Counted from the first letter of the stretch, positions 1 to 8,415 are shown. The stretch is 64,000 nt of DNA from Dyadobacter tibetensis Y620-1 (GCF_000566685.1 NZ_AZQN01000004.1:1-64000), one strand, 5' to 3'. The notes: a model not told the origin generated them from the sequence alone. Numbers and translations are program-made.

Positions 1-67
1 CAAACCTAGAAAAATGCAACAGACTCCACAATTTTTTGACTTGATCCAATTAGTACGGGCTTGATCC

Positions 68-89
68 GCTTTTTTGCGGTCTGGCGGGG
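68..89. repeat. Partial duplicate of the tRNA-Asp 3' end region
   Basis: The bases from 68 to 84 repeat those at 216-231, which cover the 3' acceptor end of tRNA-Asp and the bases just beyond it. There is one extra T in the T run, and about five further similar bases follow. No complete second tRNA can be folded here because the rest of the cloverleaf is absent. It may be a decayed tRNA copy or an old attachment-site scar. No integrase is in view. Confidence 0.5.
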
Positions 90-140
90 TAGGATGACAG
101 ACATGAATTATATAAAATTTAAATGGCAAATGGTGCATAA

Positions 141-192
141 CCTAATTCCCAACTCCTAAACCCTATAGCCTAATCCCTAGCCCCCTAACACC
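141..192. repeat. Degenerate CCTAA/CCCTA-rich tract
   Basis: About 50 bases consist of loosely repeated units such as cctaattccc, cctaaaccct, cctaatccct and ccccctaac. One strand is nearly free of G. It lies in non-coding DNA downstream of the tRNA-Asp terminator. It reads as low-complexity sequence; no function can be assigned. Confidence 0.45.
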
Positions 193-218
193 AAAAAAAG
201 CCCAGATTTCTCTGAGCT
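193..218 (-). terminator. Intrinsic terminator of tRNA-Asp
   Basis: Read on the minus strand, an 8-bp stem (211-218 with 199-206, one G-U pair) closes a GAAA loop and is followed by seven Ts (193-199). It begins five bases past the tRNA 3' end, as expected for a tRNA terminator. Confidence 0.85.
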
Positions 219-223
219 TTTTG

Positions 224-297
224 CGGTCTGGACGGGACTCGAACCCGCGACCCCATGCGTGACAGGCATGTATTCTAACCAACTGAACTACCAAACC
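224..297 (-). tRNA. tRNA-Asp (GTC)
   Basis: The minus strand folds as a full cloverleaf. The 7-bp acceptor stem pairs GGTTTGG with CCAGACC with one G-U pair, and the discriminator base is G. The D arm contains AGTTCAGTTGGTTAGA and the T arm contains GGTTCGAGTCCC. The anticodon loop CTGTCAC has anticodon GTC, read by Asp codons. CCA is not encoded and must be added after transcription. An intrinsic terminator follows directly. Confidence 0.96.
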
Positions 298-463
298 GTT
301 TTTACTTTTTCCGTTACCAGATCAGTAAATCGTGGTGCAAAACTAGTATTTTTATTTATCATTTCAATACCATTTAGATAAAAATATTATTTTATTTGTG
401 ACAAAAATGCGTCCTTTCAACTCAATAAAACTGATTTTGAATTAGTTGTACCCCAAAAAAATA

Positions 464-1564
464 ATGAAAAAAATTAAGGATATAATAAATGAATTGGAAA
501 AACTGGCTCCATCCGCCTACCAGGAGGATTACGACAATGCTAGGCTGATCGTCGGGGATGCCCATCAACTTGTGGAGGGCATACTTATCACCCTGGATAT
601 TACCGAGGCGGTGGTGGAAGAGGCTATCACTAAAAAATGTAATCTCATTGTGGCCCACCACCCCATCGTCTTTAAAGGGCTTAAAAAACTCACTGGAAGC
701 AATTATGTAGAAAGAACGGTTGCCTTGGCCTTAAAAAATGACATCGCTTTATATGCCATTCATACCAATCTGGATCATGTAGAAAAGGGGGTAAACTGGA
801 AAATAGCAGAGAAACTAGGACTTCAGAACATTCGTATACTGGCACCAAAAGCGCAAATCTTACAAAAATTAACGACTTTCGTACCCACCGACCACGCCCT
901 GGCTGTAAGGCAGGCCCTCTTTGCTGCCGGAGCTGGAGAAGTTGGAAAATACAGTCATTGCAGTTTCAGTACCCAGGGAGTCGGCACTTTCCTACCCGGC
1001 GAAGATAGTAATCCTGTAATCGGCAAACAGGGAAGCCTGGAGCATGTTAACGAAATCAGGATTGAAGTAATATTCCCATCCCATATGTCCTCCAAGATAT
1101 TAGGCGCACTTCAGCTGGCCCATCCCTATGAAGAGGTTGCCTACTATCTACAGAATGTCGAAAACCTCCATCAGCAGGTCGGAGCCGGGGCCGTAGGACA
1201 ATTACCCGTGCCCATGGATGCAGTCTCCTTTATGGCTCACCTTAAAAAGAGTATGGACCTTCAAACTTTCAAGCATACACCCATAATTTCTGACAAAATA
1301 CAGACCGTGGCATTATGCGGAGGTGCCGGCAGCTTTTTGCTCCCTAAAGCCAAAGCGGTGCAGGCCGACGTATTTATTACCGCCGATTATAAATATCACG
1401 AGTTTTTCGACGCCGAAAAGGACTTGATGATCTGTGATATTGGACATTATGAGAGCGAAGTATTTACGAAAGATTTACTTCATGACTATTTATCGGGAAT
1501 TTTTAGTAATTTTGCACTCTGTTTATCGGAGACCAATACCAATCCGGTTCATTACTATTCGTAA
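464..1564 (+). CDS. Nif3-like dinuclear metal-centre protein with PII-like insert
   Basis: This 366-residue protein belongs to the Nif3/YbgI (DUF34) family, dinuclear metal proteins of debated function often labelled GTP cyclohydrolase type 1-like. Visible metal-site motifs are VAHHPIVFKGLKKL near the start, AIHTNLDHVEKGVN, and DIGHYESE close to the end. The central third (about residues 130-240) is the CutA/PII-like insert seen in the roughly 365-residue bacterial forms. I chose the ATG at 464; an in-frame TTG at 446 would add six residues but fits the family start less well. An unusual point is DNARLIVG, where the family normally has DNAGLIVG. The zinc-ribbon gene follows 123 bases downstream on the same strand, a common Bacteroidota pairing, so co-transcription is likely. 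Confidence 0.92.
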   Translation: MKKIKDIINELEKLAPSAYQEDYDNARLIVGDAHQLVEGILITLDITEAVVEEAITKKCNLIVAHHPIVFKGLKKLTGSNYVERTVALALKNDIALYAIHTNLDHVEKGVNWKIAEKLGLQNIRILAPKAQILQKLTTFVPTDHALAVRQALFAAGAGEVGKYSHCSFSTQGVGTFLPGEDSNPVIGKQGSLEHVNEIRIEVIFPSHMSSKILGALQLAHPYEEVAYYLQNVENLHQQVGAGAVGQLPVPMDAVSFMAHLKKSMDLQTFKHTPIISDKIQTVALCGGAGSFLLPKAKAVQADVFITADYKYHEFFDAEKDLMICDIGHYESEVFTKDLLHDYLSGIFSNFALCLSETNTNPVHYYS

Positions 1565-1687
1565 CGAGCGGAACGAATTGGCTACTTCAATAAATGCAAT
1601 TCAACTATCCGGCGGAACAGTTCCTCGGTAGTTCGGCTGTAAGTTCACATCATAACAGGCATTGAAACAAGTCCATTAAAGACATAC

Positions 1688-2434
1688 ATGGAAAATACAA
1701 TCGCACAAAAATTAGACGCTCTCCTGAAACTTCAGGAAATTGACTCAAGTCTTGACGAAATTCGTAAAACCCGCGGGGATCTCCCAGAAGAAGTAAGAGA
1801 CCTCGAAGATGAGATCGCCGGGATTGAGACTCGTCTGGCGAAGTTTAAAGGTGAAATTGGCAACCTCAATAGCGAAATTGACAGTTTCAAAAATGCTCAG
1901 AAAGACGGTGAGAAACTCATCAAAAAGTACAAAGAGCAGCAGATGAATGTTCGTAACAACCGTGAATACGACGCCATCACCAAAGAAATTGAACTTCAAG
2001 AGCTGGATATGCAGCTTGCTGAAAAGAAAATAAATGAGGCCCGGGCCCGGATTCGCTTGATCGAAGAAGATCTGAACCGTGCCGAAACTTCCCTAAAGGA
2101 TCGGAATGACGACCTTAAAGCCAAGAAAGATGAGCTGGACTTGATAACAAGTGAAAGCGAAGCTGACGAAAAAGATTTATTGACAAGCCGTGAAAAGCAT
2201 ATTAAAAAAATCGAAGAGCGTCTTCTGAAGTCTTACCAACGAATAAGAGGAAACTCAATCAATGGCCTGGCAGTTGTTAATGTCTCTCGTGGAGCCTGCG
2301 GAGGTTGCTTTAGCATCGTGCCCCCCCAGCGCCAGGCGGACATTCGCGAAAGGAAGAAACTAATCGTTTGTGAACACTGTGGCCGTATTCTGGCCGATGT
2401 GGAAAGTGTGGAGCCTGTAACAGGAAGACGCTAA
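1688..2434 (+). CDS. Coiled-coil protein with C-terminal C4 zinc ribbon
   Basis: The 248-residue product has a long charged coiled coil (about residues 8-180, rich in Glu, Lys, Leu and Arg). A zinc ribbon follows at the end, with cysteines in CGGC (around 205-208) and CEHCGRIL (around 228-235). This is the architecture of the DUF164/CT398-type zinc-ribbon family, a helical hairpin plus C4 ribbon thought to act as an adaptor in protein or nucleic-acid complexes. No signal peptide is visible, so it should be cytosolic. It probably shares a transcript with the Nif3-like gene, and transcription ends at the hairpin at 2460. The biochemical role in this phylum is not established. Confidence 0.88.
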   Translation: MENTIAQKLDALLKLQEIDSSLDEIRKTRGDLPEEVRDLEDEIAGIETRLAKFKGEIGNLNSEIDSFKNAQKDGEKLIKKYKEQQMNVRNNREYDAITKEIELQELDMQLAEKKINEARARIRLIEEDLNRAETSLKDRNDDLKAKKDELDLITSESEADEKDLLTSREKHIKKIEERLLKSYQRIRGNSINGLAVVNVSRGACGGCFSIVPPQRQADIRERKKLIVCEHCGRILADVESVEPVTGRR

Positions 2435-2459
2435 AAGCACGATTTTTGAAATATTTTGG

Positions 2460-2489
2460 AAGGTTGCCTACATATGGGCAACCTTTTTT
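2460..2489 (+). terminator. Intrinsic terminator after zinc-ribbon gene
   Basis: An AGGTTGCC/GGCAACCT stem (2461-2468 with 2477-2484, extendable by one A-T pair) has an 8-base loop and is followed by a T run. It closes the Nif3/zinc-ribbon unit 20 bases before the next start codon. Confidence 0.85.
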
Positions 2490-2509
2490 GCATTGTAAAT
2501 GAGTAGGCC

Positions 2510-4030
2510 ATGAAACCATACCTTAGTCGCCCTAGTCTGGGCTTGCTAATAATGCTAATCCTCGAATTTCTAAGTCCGGCAAGCGCAGAAGCGAAGGCTA
2601 TATCAACCACCGTAGCTTTCACCCCTGAACTTCAAAAAGCCTATTTCGAAATTCAAAAATTAAGGCTTCAGGGGGCAAGGGAAATTATAGAGCGCAACAA
2701 ACAAACGGATCCCAATAATACCTTTGTTACCTATCTGGAAAATTATGCTGACCTTCATTATCTCCTGATATCCGAAGACAAACAAGCCTTTAAATCGATG
2801 CTGGCTCAGCAAGAAAAACGTCTGGAACATATTGACCAACTGCCAGACAATTCCCCTTACAAACGTTTCTTTCAAGCTGAGATTCGGGTTCATTGGGCAT
2901 TTGCCAAGCTTAAATTTGGTAGCCAGGTCAGTGGAGCCTGGGAGGTTATTAAGGCCTATCGACTCCTGGAAGAAAATCGAAAACGTTTCCCGGATTTCCT
3001 CCCTACTCTTAAAACTTTAGGTCTTTTACATATATTAATTGGATCGGTACCCGATCAATATGGGTGGGTGACCCGGATTCTAGGTCTTAACGGAAGTACG
3101 CAGCAAGGTTTAGCTGAGATACAGACCGTCATTCGCCAGGAACCACTTTTTCGCCAAGAGGCTCAACTCATCAATATTCTGATTCACGCATACACCCTCA
3201 CACTCCCCCCGTCGCTTCTTAACCAACTCTTATCACTGACGGAGGAACAGCCTGACAACTTACTGTTGCATTTCTTTGCCACGACCACACTTATCAAGGA
3301 AGCCAGGGGCAGCCAGGCTTCTAAGGTACTCGCTCAGGCGCCTACTGGAAAGGCTTACATCTCCTTTCCGTTTCTCGAGTATTTGCGTGGCGAGCTGGCC
3401 CTCCAGAAAGGACAGTATGCAGTGGCTAAAAATGCGTATAGCCAATTCCTAACTCGGTATAAAGGTTTTAATTATATTAAGGATGCGAATTTCAAACTGT
3501 TCATCGCCGACTGGCTAACGGACCAGGAAAATCCGGAGAGATACCTCCTAAAGGTACGTTCAACTGGCTCAGCTGTGATTGAAGCCGATCAGTTTGCTTT
3601 ACGCATGGCCGGTGATTATGAAAAAGGTATCCTCACCACCGAGAACAAGGTTCTCTTTAAGGCTCGCTATGCCTCTGACGGCGGCTATTTCCAGGACGCC
3701 TGGGATATCCTGGCTCCTATAAAGGAAAATAACTTTTCCAGCGCGGAGGCCAGGGTGGAGTATCTGTACAGAAAAGGCCGTATACTCCAAAAGACAGGTC
3801 AGAATAGCCAGGCCATCCCCTATTATCAAAGGGCCATAGCAGCAGCCACAGAACAATCGGCGGGGCTGGGAGCCTCATCGGCCCTACAGCTTGGCTATAT
3901 TTACATGGGCAATAAGGATAAAAAACAAGCAACAATTTACTTTAAAAAGGCCCTATCCTACAAAAAGCATGACTATAAAAACAGTATAGACAACAAGGCC
4001 CGAGCCTCCTTAACGGCCATGAAAGAATAG
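2510..4030 (+). CDS. Exported tetratricopeptide-repeat protein
   Basis: This 506-residue protein starts with a probable signal peptide: a hydrophobic stretch at about residues 10-22 ends near ASAEA. The rest is helical with TPR-like repeats. The clearest is near the end (about 435-495), with units such as SQAIPYYQRAIAA and KQATIYFKKALSY. It contains no recognisable catalytic motif. Similar proteins in this phylum are annotated only as tetratricopeptide repeat proteins and are presumed periplasmic scaffolds. It follows a terminator and precedes radC by 136 bases, so it may be a single-gene unit. The function is unknown. Confidence 0.82.
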   Translation: MKPYLSRPSLGLLIMLILEFLSPASAEAKAISTTVAFTPELQKAYFEIQKLRLQGAREIIERNKQTDPNNTFVTYLENYADLHYLLISEDKQAFKSMLAQQEKRLEHIDQLPDNSPYKRFFQAEIRVHWAFAKLKFGSQVSGAWEVIKAYRLLEENRKRFPDFLPTLKTLGLLHILIGSVPDQYGWVTRILGLNGSTQQGLAEIQTVIRQEPLFRQEAQLINILIHAYTLTLPPSLLNQLLSLTEEQPDNLLLHFFATTTLIKEARGSQASKVLAQAPTGKAYISFPFLEYLRGELALQKGQYAVAKNAYSQFLTRYKGFNYIKDANFKLFIADWLTDQENPERYLLKVRSTGSAVIEADQFALRMAGDYEKGILTTENKVLFKARYASDGGYFQDAWDILAPIKENNFSSAEARVEYLYRKGRILQKTGQNSQAIPYYQRAIAAATEQSAGLGASSALQLGYIYMGNKDKKQATIYFKKALSYKKHDYKNSIDNKARASLTAMKE

Positions 4031-4113
4031 GGAGCTATTTCTTGCCCCACTTCTGACGGGCGATAAATATTTAGCTCCGAAGATAAAAAAATAACTGCGA
4101 TTCCGACAAGACT

Positions 4114-4121
4114 TAGGTTTG
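4114..4121 (+). promoter_or_regulatory. Candidate -7 promoter element for radC
   Basis: TAGGTTTG matches TAnnTTTG, the -7 element of the Bacteroidota primary sigma factor, 45 bases before the radC start. No TTG is seen at the -33 position, so support is moderate. Confidence 0.4.
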
Positions 4122-4166
4122 TGACTGGCGTCCTAGTGTATGTCTATCACCTAACTGCACACTGCC

Positions 4167-4868
4167 ATGTCGGATGACTATAATAGTGCTCGAAGAATTC
4201 TTAGTTGGGCAGAGGAAGACCGTCCCCGAGAGAAATTACTGCTAAAGGGTCGTACTATCCTTTCCGATGCCGAGTTGATTGCCATACTCATAGGCTCTGG
4301 CACCCGGGAGCAGTCGGCAGTAGATGTAGCCAAAGTACTGATGCATGGTGTAGGCAATAATCTGAACCAGTTGGCTAAACTTGGGGTAAAGGAATTAATG
4401 AAAGTAAAGGGAATTGGAGAGGCCCGTGCCATTACCATTGTAGCAGCCTTGGAACTAGGCCGTCGCCGCAGCGAAAGCCTAAGCCCATTTCGACATAAGC
4501 TTTCAGAATCTCAGAAGGTATATGAGCATATACGCCCTTTTCTGTTGGATAAGGTGGTAGAAGAATTTTGGGTAATTCTACTTAATAGAGCCAATGAGGC
4601 GATTCAAACTTGCCAGATCAGCATCGGCGGCGTTGCGGGAACAGTGGCAGACACCAGAATGATCTTTAAACTAGCCTTAGAAAATCTGGCCAGCTCAATC
4701 ATTCTGGTACACAACCACCCTTCAGGCCAGCTCACTGCCAGCAATGCCGACCTTAAGGTAACAGAACAGATTGCTCATGCGGGCAAAATTATAGATATTC
4801 CCGTTTTAGATCACGTGATATTTACGGAGAAGGGCTATCTCAGTTTCCGGGATGAGGGTCTCCTATAA
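4167..4868 (+). CDS. radC: RadC family JAB1/MPN domain protein
   Basis: The 233-residue product has the two-part RadC layout. An N-terminal helix-hairpin-helix region (about residues 65-100, with KVKGIGEARA) precedes a JAB/MPN metalloprotease-like domain. The JAMM signature is visible as HNHPSG followed by D (His182, His184, Asp195). The historical link to DNA repair is weak and the true role is unsettled. The length is normal for the family. The 3' end overlaps the end of the convergent lipoprotein gene by 29 bases, so the two transcripts are complementary at their ends. Confidence 0.95.
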   Translation: MSDDYNSARRILSWAEEDRPREKLLLKGRTILSDAELIAILIGSGTREQSAVDVAKVLMHGVGNNLNQLAKLGVKELMKVKGIGEARAITIVAALELGRRRSESLSPFRHKLSESQKVYEHIRPFLLDKVVEEFWVILLNRANEAIQTCQISIGGVAGTVADTRMIFKLALENLASSIILVHNHPSGQLTASNADLKVTEQIAHAGKIIDIPVLDHVIFTEKGYLSFRDEGLL

Positions 4869-5685
4869 CGCCAAAAATCCGCTTCTTGTCTACCATTCCG
4901 TTCAAATCACTATAGGGAATTTCCAGGGCTATAGCCCCCCGGACATAAGCGGCAATTTCATATGGATTGTAGTATAGCCTGATTCCTTTCTGAGTGAAGG
5001 TAAAATTAGCCGGAAGAAAAAAGGAATGATTCACCAAAAAGTAACCCGCTTCCTCTAAATTTTCTTGAGGACCTAGTTTCTCCAATTTTCTAAATTCACT
5101 CTCCACCAGTTTTAAAAGGGCTGTAGAATCTGTCACAAAAGCATAACCATCGATTAATTTTCCTGTCGAGCGATCGAAAATATAGTCCGACTGAAAAGTA
5201 TTGGGATGAGCGCCTCCGGTATAGGCATAATGTTCCATAACATAGAAAAGAAATTGAGGCGTTGTCATCACCGTATCCCCTTTTATGCCTACCTCCCAGC
5301 AACCAGGTGCATCTGGGTATTCACTCTTTAAATCCCGGTAATTCTTATTAAACAATTCATATGCTGCTTCCGCCGAAGACTTGCTAAGGGTATCTTCCAG
5401 ATCACCTCCGGCATCGCTCAAGATATTATCTATCACCTTTCTCTCTAACGTTTTTTTAATCAGAGAATTAACCGAATCCTTTCCTTCGGGGACCCAGTAG
5501 GCAAGTTCAACGCGTGCCCCGCCAGTCGTGTCGCAAATACCCCACTCCTCACTAGCAAATGATCCTTTTAGCTTGGCCTGACCACTGGACAACTGCCCCT
5601 GCTCATCCGATCCTCCTCCACAGCCAGTCATTGCAAGACCTAACGCTAATACTCCTCCACATCCTAACCCTAACCACTTTTTCAT
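4840..5685 (-). CDS. DUF3298/DUF4163 (RsiV-like) lipoprotein
   Basis: The 281-residue product has a lipoprotein signal peptide with lipobox AMTGC (Cys22). It is therefore anchored outside the cytoplasm. The C-terminal half carries the RsiV/PdaC-type fold: YVMEHYAYTGGAHPNT, then IFDRSTGKLI and a DUF3298-like tail. In other bacteria such domains occur in anti-sigma factor RsiV and in a peptidoglycan deacetylase accessory region; here there is no anti-sigma segment. It lies 31 bases downstream of the LytTR regulator gene, on the same strand, and is probably the last gene of the kinase-regulator operon. A link to envelope sensing is inference. Its end overlaps radC. Confidence 0.82.
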   Translation of the reverse strand: MKKWLGLGCGGVLALGLAMTGCGGGSDEQGQLSSGQAKLKGSFASEEWGICDTTGGARVELAYWVPEGKDSVNSLIKKTLERKVIDNILSDAGGDLEDTLSKSSAEAAYELFNKNYRDLKSEYPDAPGCWEVGIKGDTVMTTPQFLFYVMEHYAYTGGAHPNTFQSDYIFDRSTGKLIDGYAFVTDSTALLKLVESEFRKLEKLGPQENLEEAGYFLVNHSFFLPANFTFTQKGIRLYYNPYEIAAYVRGAIALEIPYSDLNGMVDKKRIFGVIGDPHPGN

Positions 5686-5716
5686 ATCTGTAAATTTGCA
5701 TTTTATATCCCTGGCT

Positions 5717-6451
5717 TTACAAACTCATCAGCTCTTTGAAGCGGATCGCTTGCCGCCGGGAAATCTCTATCTTGTCACCACCTTGCAAAGTAACTAGTAA
5801 TCCGCCACTAAACCATGGTTCTATCTTTTCTATCCAGTTTAAATTTATAATATGCTTTCTATTGGCTCTGAAATATATATTCGAATCCAGGCGCTCCTCT
5901 AAATTATTCAGGGATTTAAGCACCAGCGGTTTCTGATCATCAAAGTGAAGCCGGACGTAATTACCCATAGACTCAAAAAGGCGAATTTTATCCAGTTTAA
6001 CAAACCAACATTTCTCGCCATCTTTTACAAAGACCTGATCATTTATGCCCAAAACCTTATTAGCCCTTTCGTTCGTTTCTGAAGGCACTTCCGTGGGAAC
6101 CTGGTTCTCTTCCAGTCTATTGATAGCGTCCCGGAGCCGGTCCTGGTCTATGGGCTTCAATAAATAATCCAAGGCATTGAATTCAAAGGCCTTGATTGCA
6201 TACTCATCATATGCCGTGGTAAAAATAACCTCCGGAGCCTTGCCTTCAATGGCCGTTAACAATTCAAAGCCATTTTTACCTGGCATCTGTATATCTAAAA
6301 AAAGAAGCTCCGGTTGAAGAGACTCGATTAGCGGTAGTGCTTCGTCGGCATTAGCCGCCTCGCCAATAATTTCAATCTTATCAAAAGGTTCCAATAATCT
6401 TTTTAACTCATTTCGAGCGAGACGTTCATCATCCACAATCAATGTTCTCAT
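5717..6451 (-). CDS. LytTR-type response regulator
   Basis: This 244-residue protein has an N-terminal receiver domain with the acidic pair in IVDDE, the phospho-acceptor Asp53 in LFLDIQMPGKNG, and the conserved TTAYDEYAIKAF and LLKPI segments. A C-terminal LytTR DNA-binding domain (about 140-244) contains YVRLHF and FFRANRKHIINLNWI-like motifs (here YFRANRKHIINLNWIEKI). It is the output partner of the kinase encoded just upstream (62-base gap), the usual LytS/LytR arrangement in Bacteroidota. Its targets cannot be read from the window. Confidence 0.95.
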   Translation of the reverse strand: MRTLIVDDERLARNELKRLLEPFDKIEIIGEAANADEALPLIESLQPELLFLDIQMPGKNGFELLTAIEGKAPEVIFTTAYDEYAIKAFEFNALDYLLKPIDQDRLRDAINRLEENQVPTEVPSETNERANKVLGINDQVFVKDGEKCWFVKLDKIRLFESMGNYVRLHFDDQKPLVLKSLNNLEERLDSNIYFRANRKHIINLNWIEKIEPWFSGGLLVTLQGGDKIEISRRQAIRFKELMSL

Positions 6452-6513
6452 GGCTAGGTAGGTTTATATAAAGGGTTGTTGTATATATGCGTTCAATTTG
6501 ATGAAAATAAGTA

Positions 6514-7569
6514 TCAATTACCAGCAGAATCACTTAAAAAATCTTCAGAGCGAACCGGAATTCTAATTTCGGCTCGAACTACTCCTTCAACCTCTTGAAA
6601 TATTTTGAAAGAGGCTTCCTTACCATACAGTATAGAAAGTCTTTCGGCGGTATTTTTTAGTCCTACGCCTCCCGAATCGGTACCACCTAATTCCCCGGAA
6701 TTTCGGATCACGATCAACAGGTGATCCTCCTCTATATCGGTAATAATTTCCACGAAACCACCTCCTACTTCCTTGCTCACCCCATGTTTTATACCATTTT
6801 CTACCAATGTTTGTAACATCATAGGCGGGATCTGCCAATAGGACGCCTGCGGATTGGCATTGAGCCTATAATCTAATCGCTCTTCATAGCGAACTTTTTC
6901 CAACTCCAGATAATCGATCACCGTTTTTAATTCTTCCTGAAGATCCACCGTCTTACGTCGATCTGCAAGTAAGGAATTTCTTAAGATGTTAGAAAGTTTG
7001 GTAATACTCGATTGTGCCCGATTAGGATCTTCAAATACCAGCGCACGAATGCTATTAAGCGCATTAAATGTAAAATGAGGATTCAGCTGAGACCTTAATA
7101 CTTTCGCCTCTGTTTCTCGCATAGACATTTTGAGCATAATCTTCTCATAACCGACCATTCTGTTTTGCTCGACATAATGGTATACGGTATAGGACAATAC
7201 CCAAGTAAGCATATTCTTACACCAACTTGAAAAATACCCCCAAAACACAAGGGGTTGATTCATCAGGTTATGCGCAAGAACCTTACGATCTAAAGGCTGG
7301 TTAATTAAGGTCATGATAGCTCCTAATAATAAGACAGATCCAATCACCCGCAGCGCTAACCGAGGCAGGGGAAGTGAGGACCAGTTCCATCGTCGAATCA
7401 CTAATCGATAGAAGTGGGTCAGACTAATGGCCAATAAAATATTGGCCACAGACGAATAAAAGGATGCAGAATCGAAGCCATATTCCAAGGTATAAGGAAT
7501 ATACTCAAACATGATGAGTAGGGTCCAGCCGAGGATTTGAAGTGTCCAGTATACTTTATTTTTGGACAT
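6514..7569 (-). CDS. LytS/YehU-family sensor histidine kinase
   Basis: The 351-residue membrane kinase has four probable transmembrane helices (about residues 8-24, 40-58, 70-92 and 107-130) and no periplasmic domain of any size. The His_kinase domain follows, with SQLNPHFTFNALNSIRAL, where His165 is the expected phosphorylation site. The ATPase N box is LVENGIKHGV and the G box is GGVGLKNTAERL. PHFTFN differs slightly from the common PHFIFN. It is the first gene of a minus-strand operon with the LytTR regulator and a lipoprotein. A candidate promoter lies at 7606-7613. The signal is unknown. Confidence 0.94.
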   Translation of the reverse strand: MSKNKVYWTLQILGWTLLIMFEYIPYTLEYGFDSASFYSSVANILLAISLTHFYRLVIRRWNWSSLPLPRLALRVIGSVLLLGAIMTLINQPLDRKVLAHNLMNQPLVFWGYFSSWCKNMLTWVLSYTVYHYVEQNRMVGYEKIMLKMSMRETEAKVLRSQLNPHFTFNALNSIRALVFEDPNRAQSSITKLSNILRNSLLADRRKTVDLQEELKTVIDYLELEKVRYEERLDYRLNANPQASYWQIPPMMLQTLVENGIKHGVSKEVGGGFVEIITDIEEDHLLIVIRNSGELGGTDSGGVGLKNTAERLSILYGKEASFKIFQEVEGVVRAEIRIPVRSEDFLSDSAGN

Positions 7570-7605
7570 AGGGTCATTTGCCTAAAAGAAGATCGAATTA
7601 AAAGA

Positions 7606-7613
7606 CAAATGTA
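7606..7613 (-). promoter_or_regulatory. Candidate -7 promoter element for the LytS-LytTR operon
   Basis: The minus strand reads TACATTTG, a full match to TAnnTTTG, 36 bases before the kinase start. There is no TTG at the -33 position. Confidence 0.45.
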
Positions 7614-7676
7614 GGATAGCAATTCCTCTGACTCCATAGGATTACACCAAAGGAATTGCTTCTCCACAAGCGGTTG

Positions 7677-8321
7677 TTACACCGTATGTGGAATTTCGAT
7701 GGATAGTAGGTGCGTGATATCGTTAGCTACTTCTATCTCAAAGGAATTGGTATCATAGGAATAATTAAGCTTATAAAGGCAAAGGTTGCTATGAGGATAA
7801 CCATCCATTTCGACCAGGGGCTGCCCCATCATCGTTGTGAGCAATACCCGCATGGCTCGTCCATGCATGGCGATCAGAATATTCCGCTCGTGAGGCCGTG
7901 ATAATATGGTTTCTAATACTGGAAGCTGACGGGTTTTGACATCCAAGGGGCTTTCTCCACCCTCCGAACTAGCCTCTACCTCACCCCGCAGCCAGGCACC
8001 TACCAGCTCCTGATAGTAAGTACTATCACTGGTATTAGGCTCTTTGCCTTCGCGCACTCCCCAAGATATCTCGTTTAATCCAGCATAACTTTCATGCGGA
8101 ATTCCTAATTTAAGGAAACTATTTACGGTCTGATGGGTTCTTATTAAATCGGAGGTATAAATTTTATCGAAAGGAATATGCTGATAAGCATTGAAAAAGG
8201 CCTCAGCCTGTGCTTTACCCCATTCATTGAGCGGTGAGTTAACGCCACTACCCTGAACAATTCCTTTTCGATTTAAATCCGTTTCTCCGTGCCGGATCAA
8301 GTATATAGACTTTCTTTTCAA
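7677..8321 (-). CDS. Histidine phosphatase (phosphoglycerate mutase-like) family protein
   Basis: The 214-residue protein carries the RHG signature in YLIRHGETDLN (catalytic His11), a mid-protein acidic residue in LNEISWG (about Glu84), and the second histidine in IAMHGRAMR (His153). This is the cofactor-independent-of-metal, phosphohistidine-forming branch (GpmB/CobC-like). The substrate cannot be told from sequence; phosphosugar, nucleotide or cobalamin-precursor phosphatases all look similar. No signal peptide is visible. It is divergent from the thioesterase gene, and its predicted promoter overlaps that gene's start. Confidence 0.9.
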   Translation of the reverse strand: MKRKSIYLIRHGETDLNRKGIVQGSGVNSPLNEWGKAQAEAFFNAYQHIPFDKIYTSDLIRTHQTVNSFLKLGIPHESYAGLNEISWGVREGKEPNTSDSTYYQELVGAWLRGEVEASSEGGESPLDVKTRQLPVLETILSRPHERNILIAMHGRAMRVLLTTMMGQPLVEMDGYPHSNLCLYKLNYSYDTNSFEIEVANDITHLLSIEIPHTV

Positions 8322-8383
8322 AATATTGTATTATTTAAATATTTATTTTGGAAATACTCTGTATTTGATTAATATAGCCGTTA

Positions 8384-8415
8384 CAAATTTATACATTTTT
8401 TATATATGTTCGCAA
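8384..8415 (-). promoter_or_regulatory. Promoter of the histidine phosphatase gene
   Basis: The minus strand has TTG (8413-8415), a 21-base spacer and TAAATTTG (8384-8391), fitting the Bacteroidota -33/-7 consensus. It lies 63 bases before the phosphatase start and overlaps the first codons of the divergent thioesterase gene. Confidence 0.6.

Noticed and set aside
1434-1631. 65-codon frame overlapping the end of the Nif3-like gene
   Set aside because: It lies mostly inside the well-conserved Nif3 C-terminus in another frame and has no features of its own.
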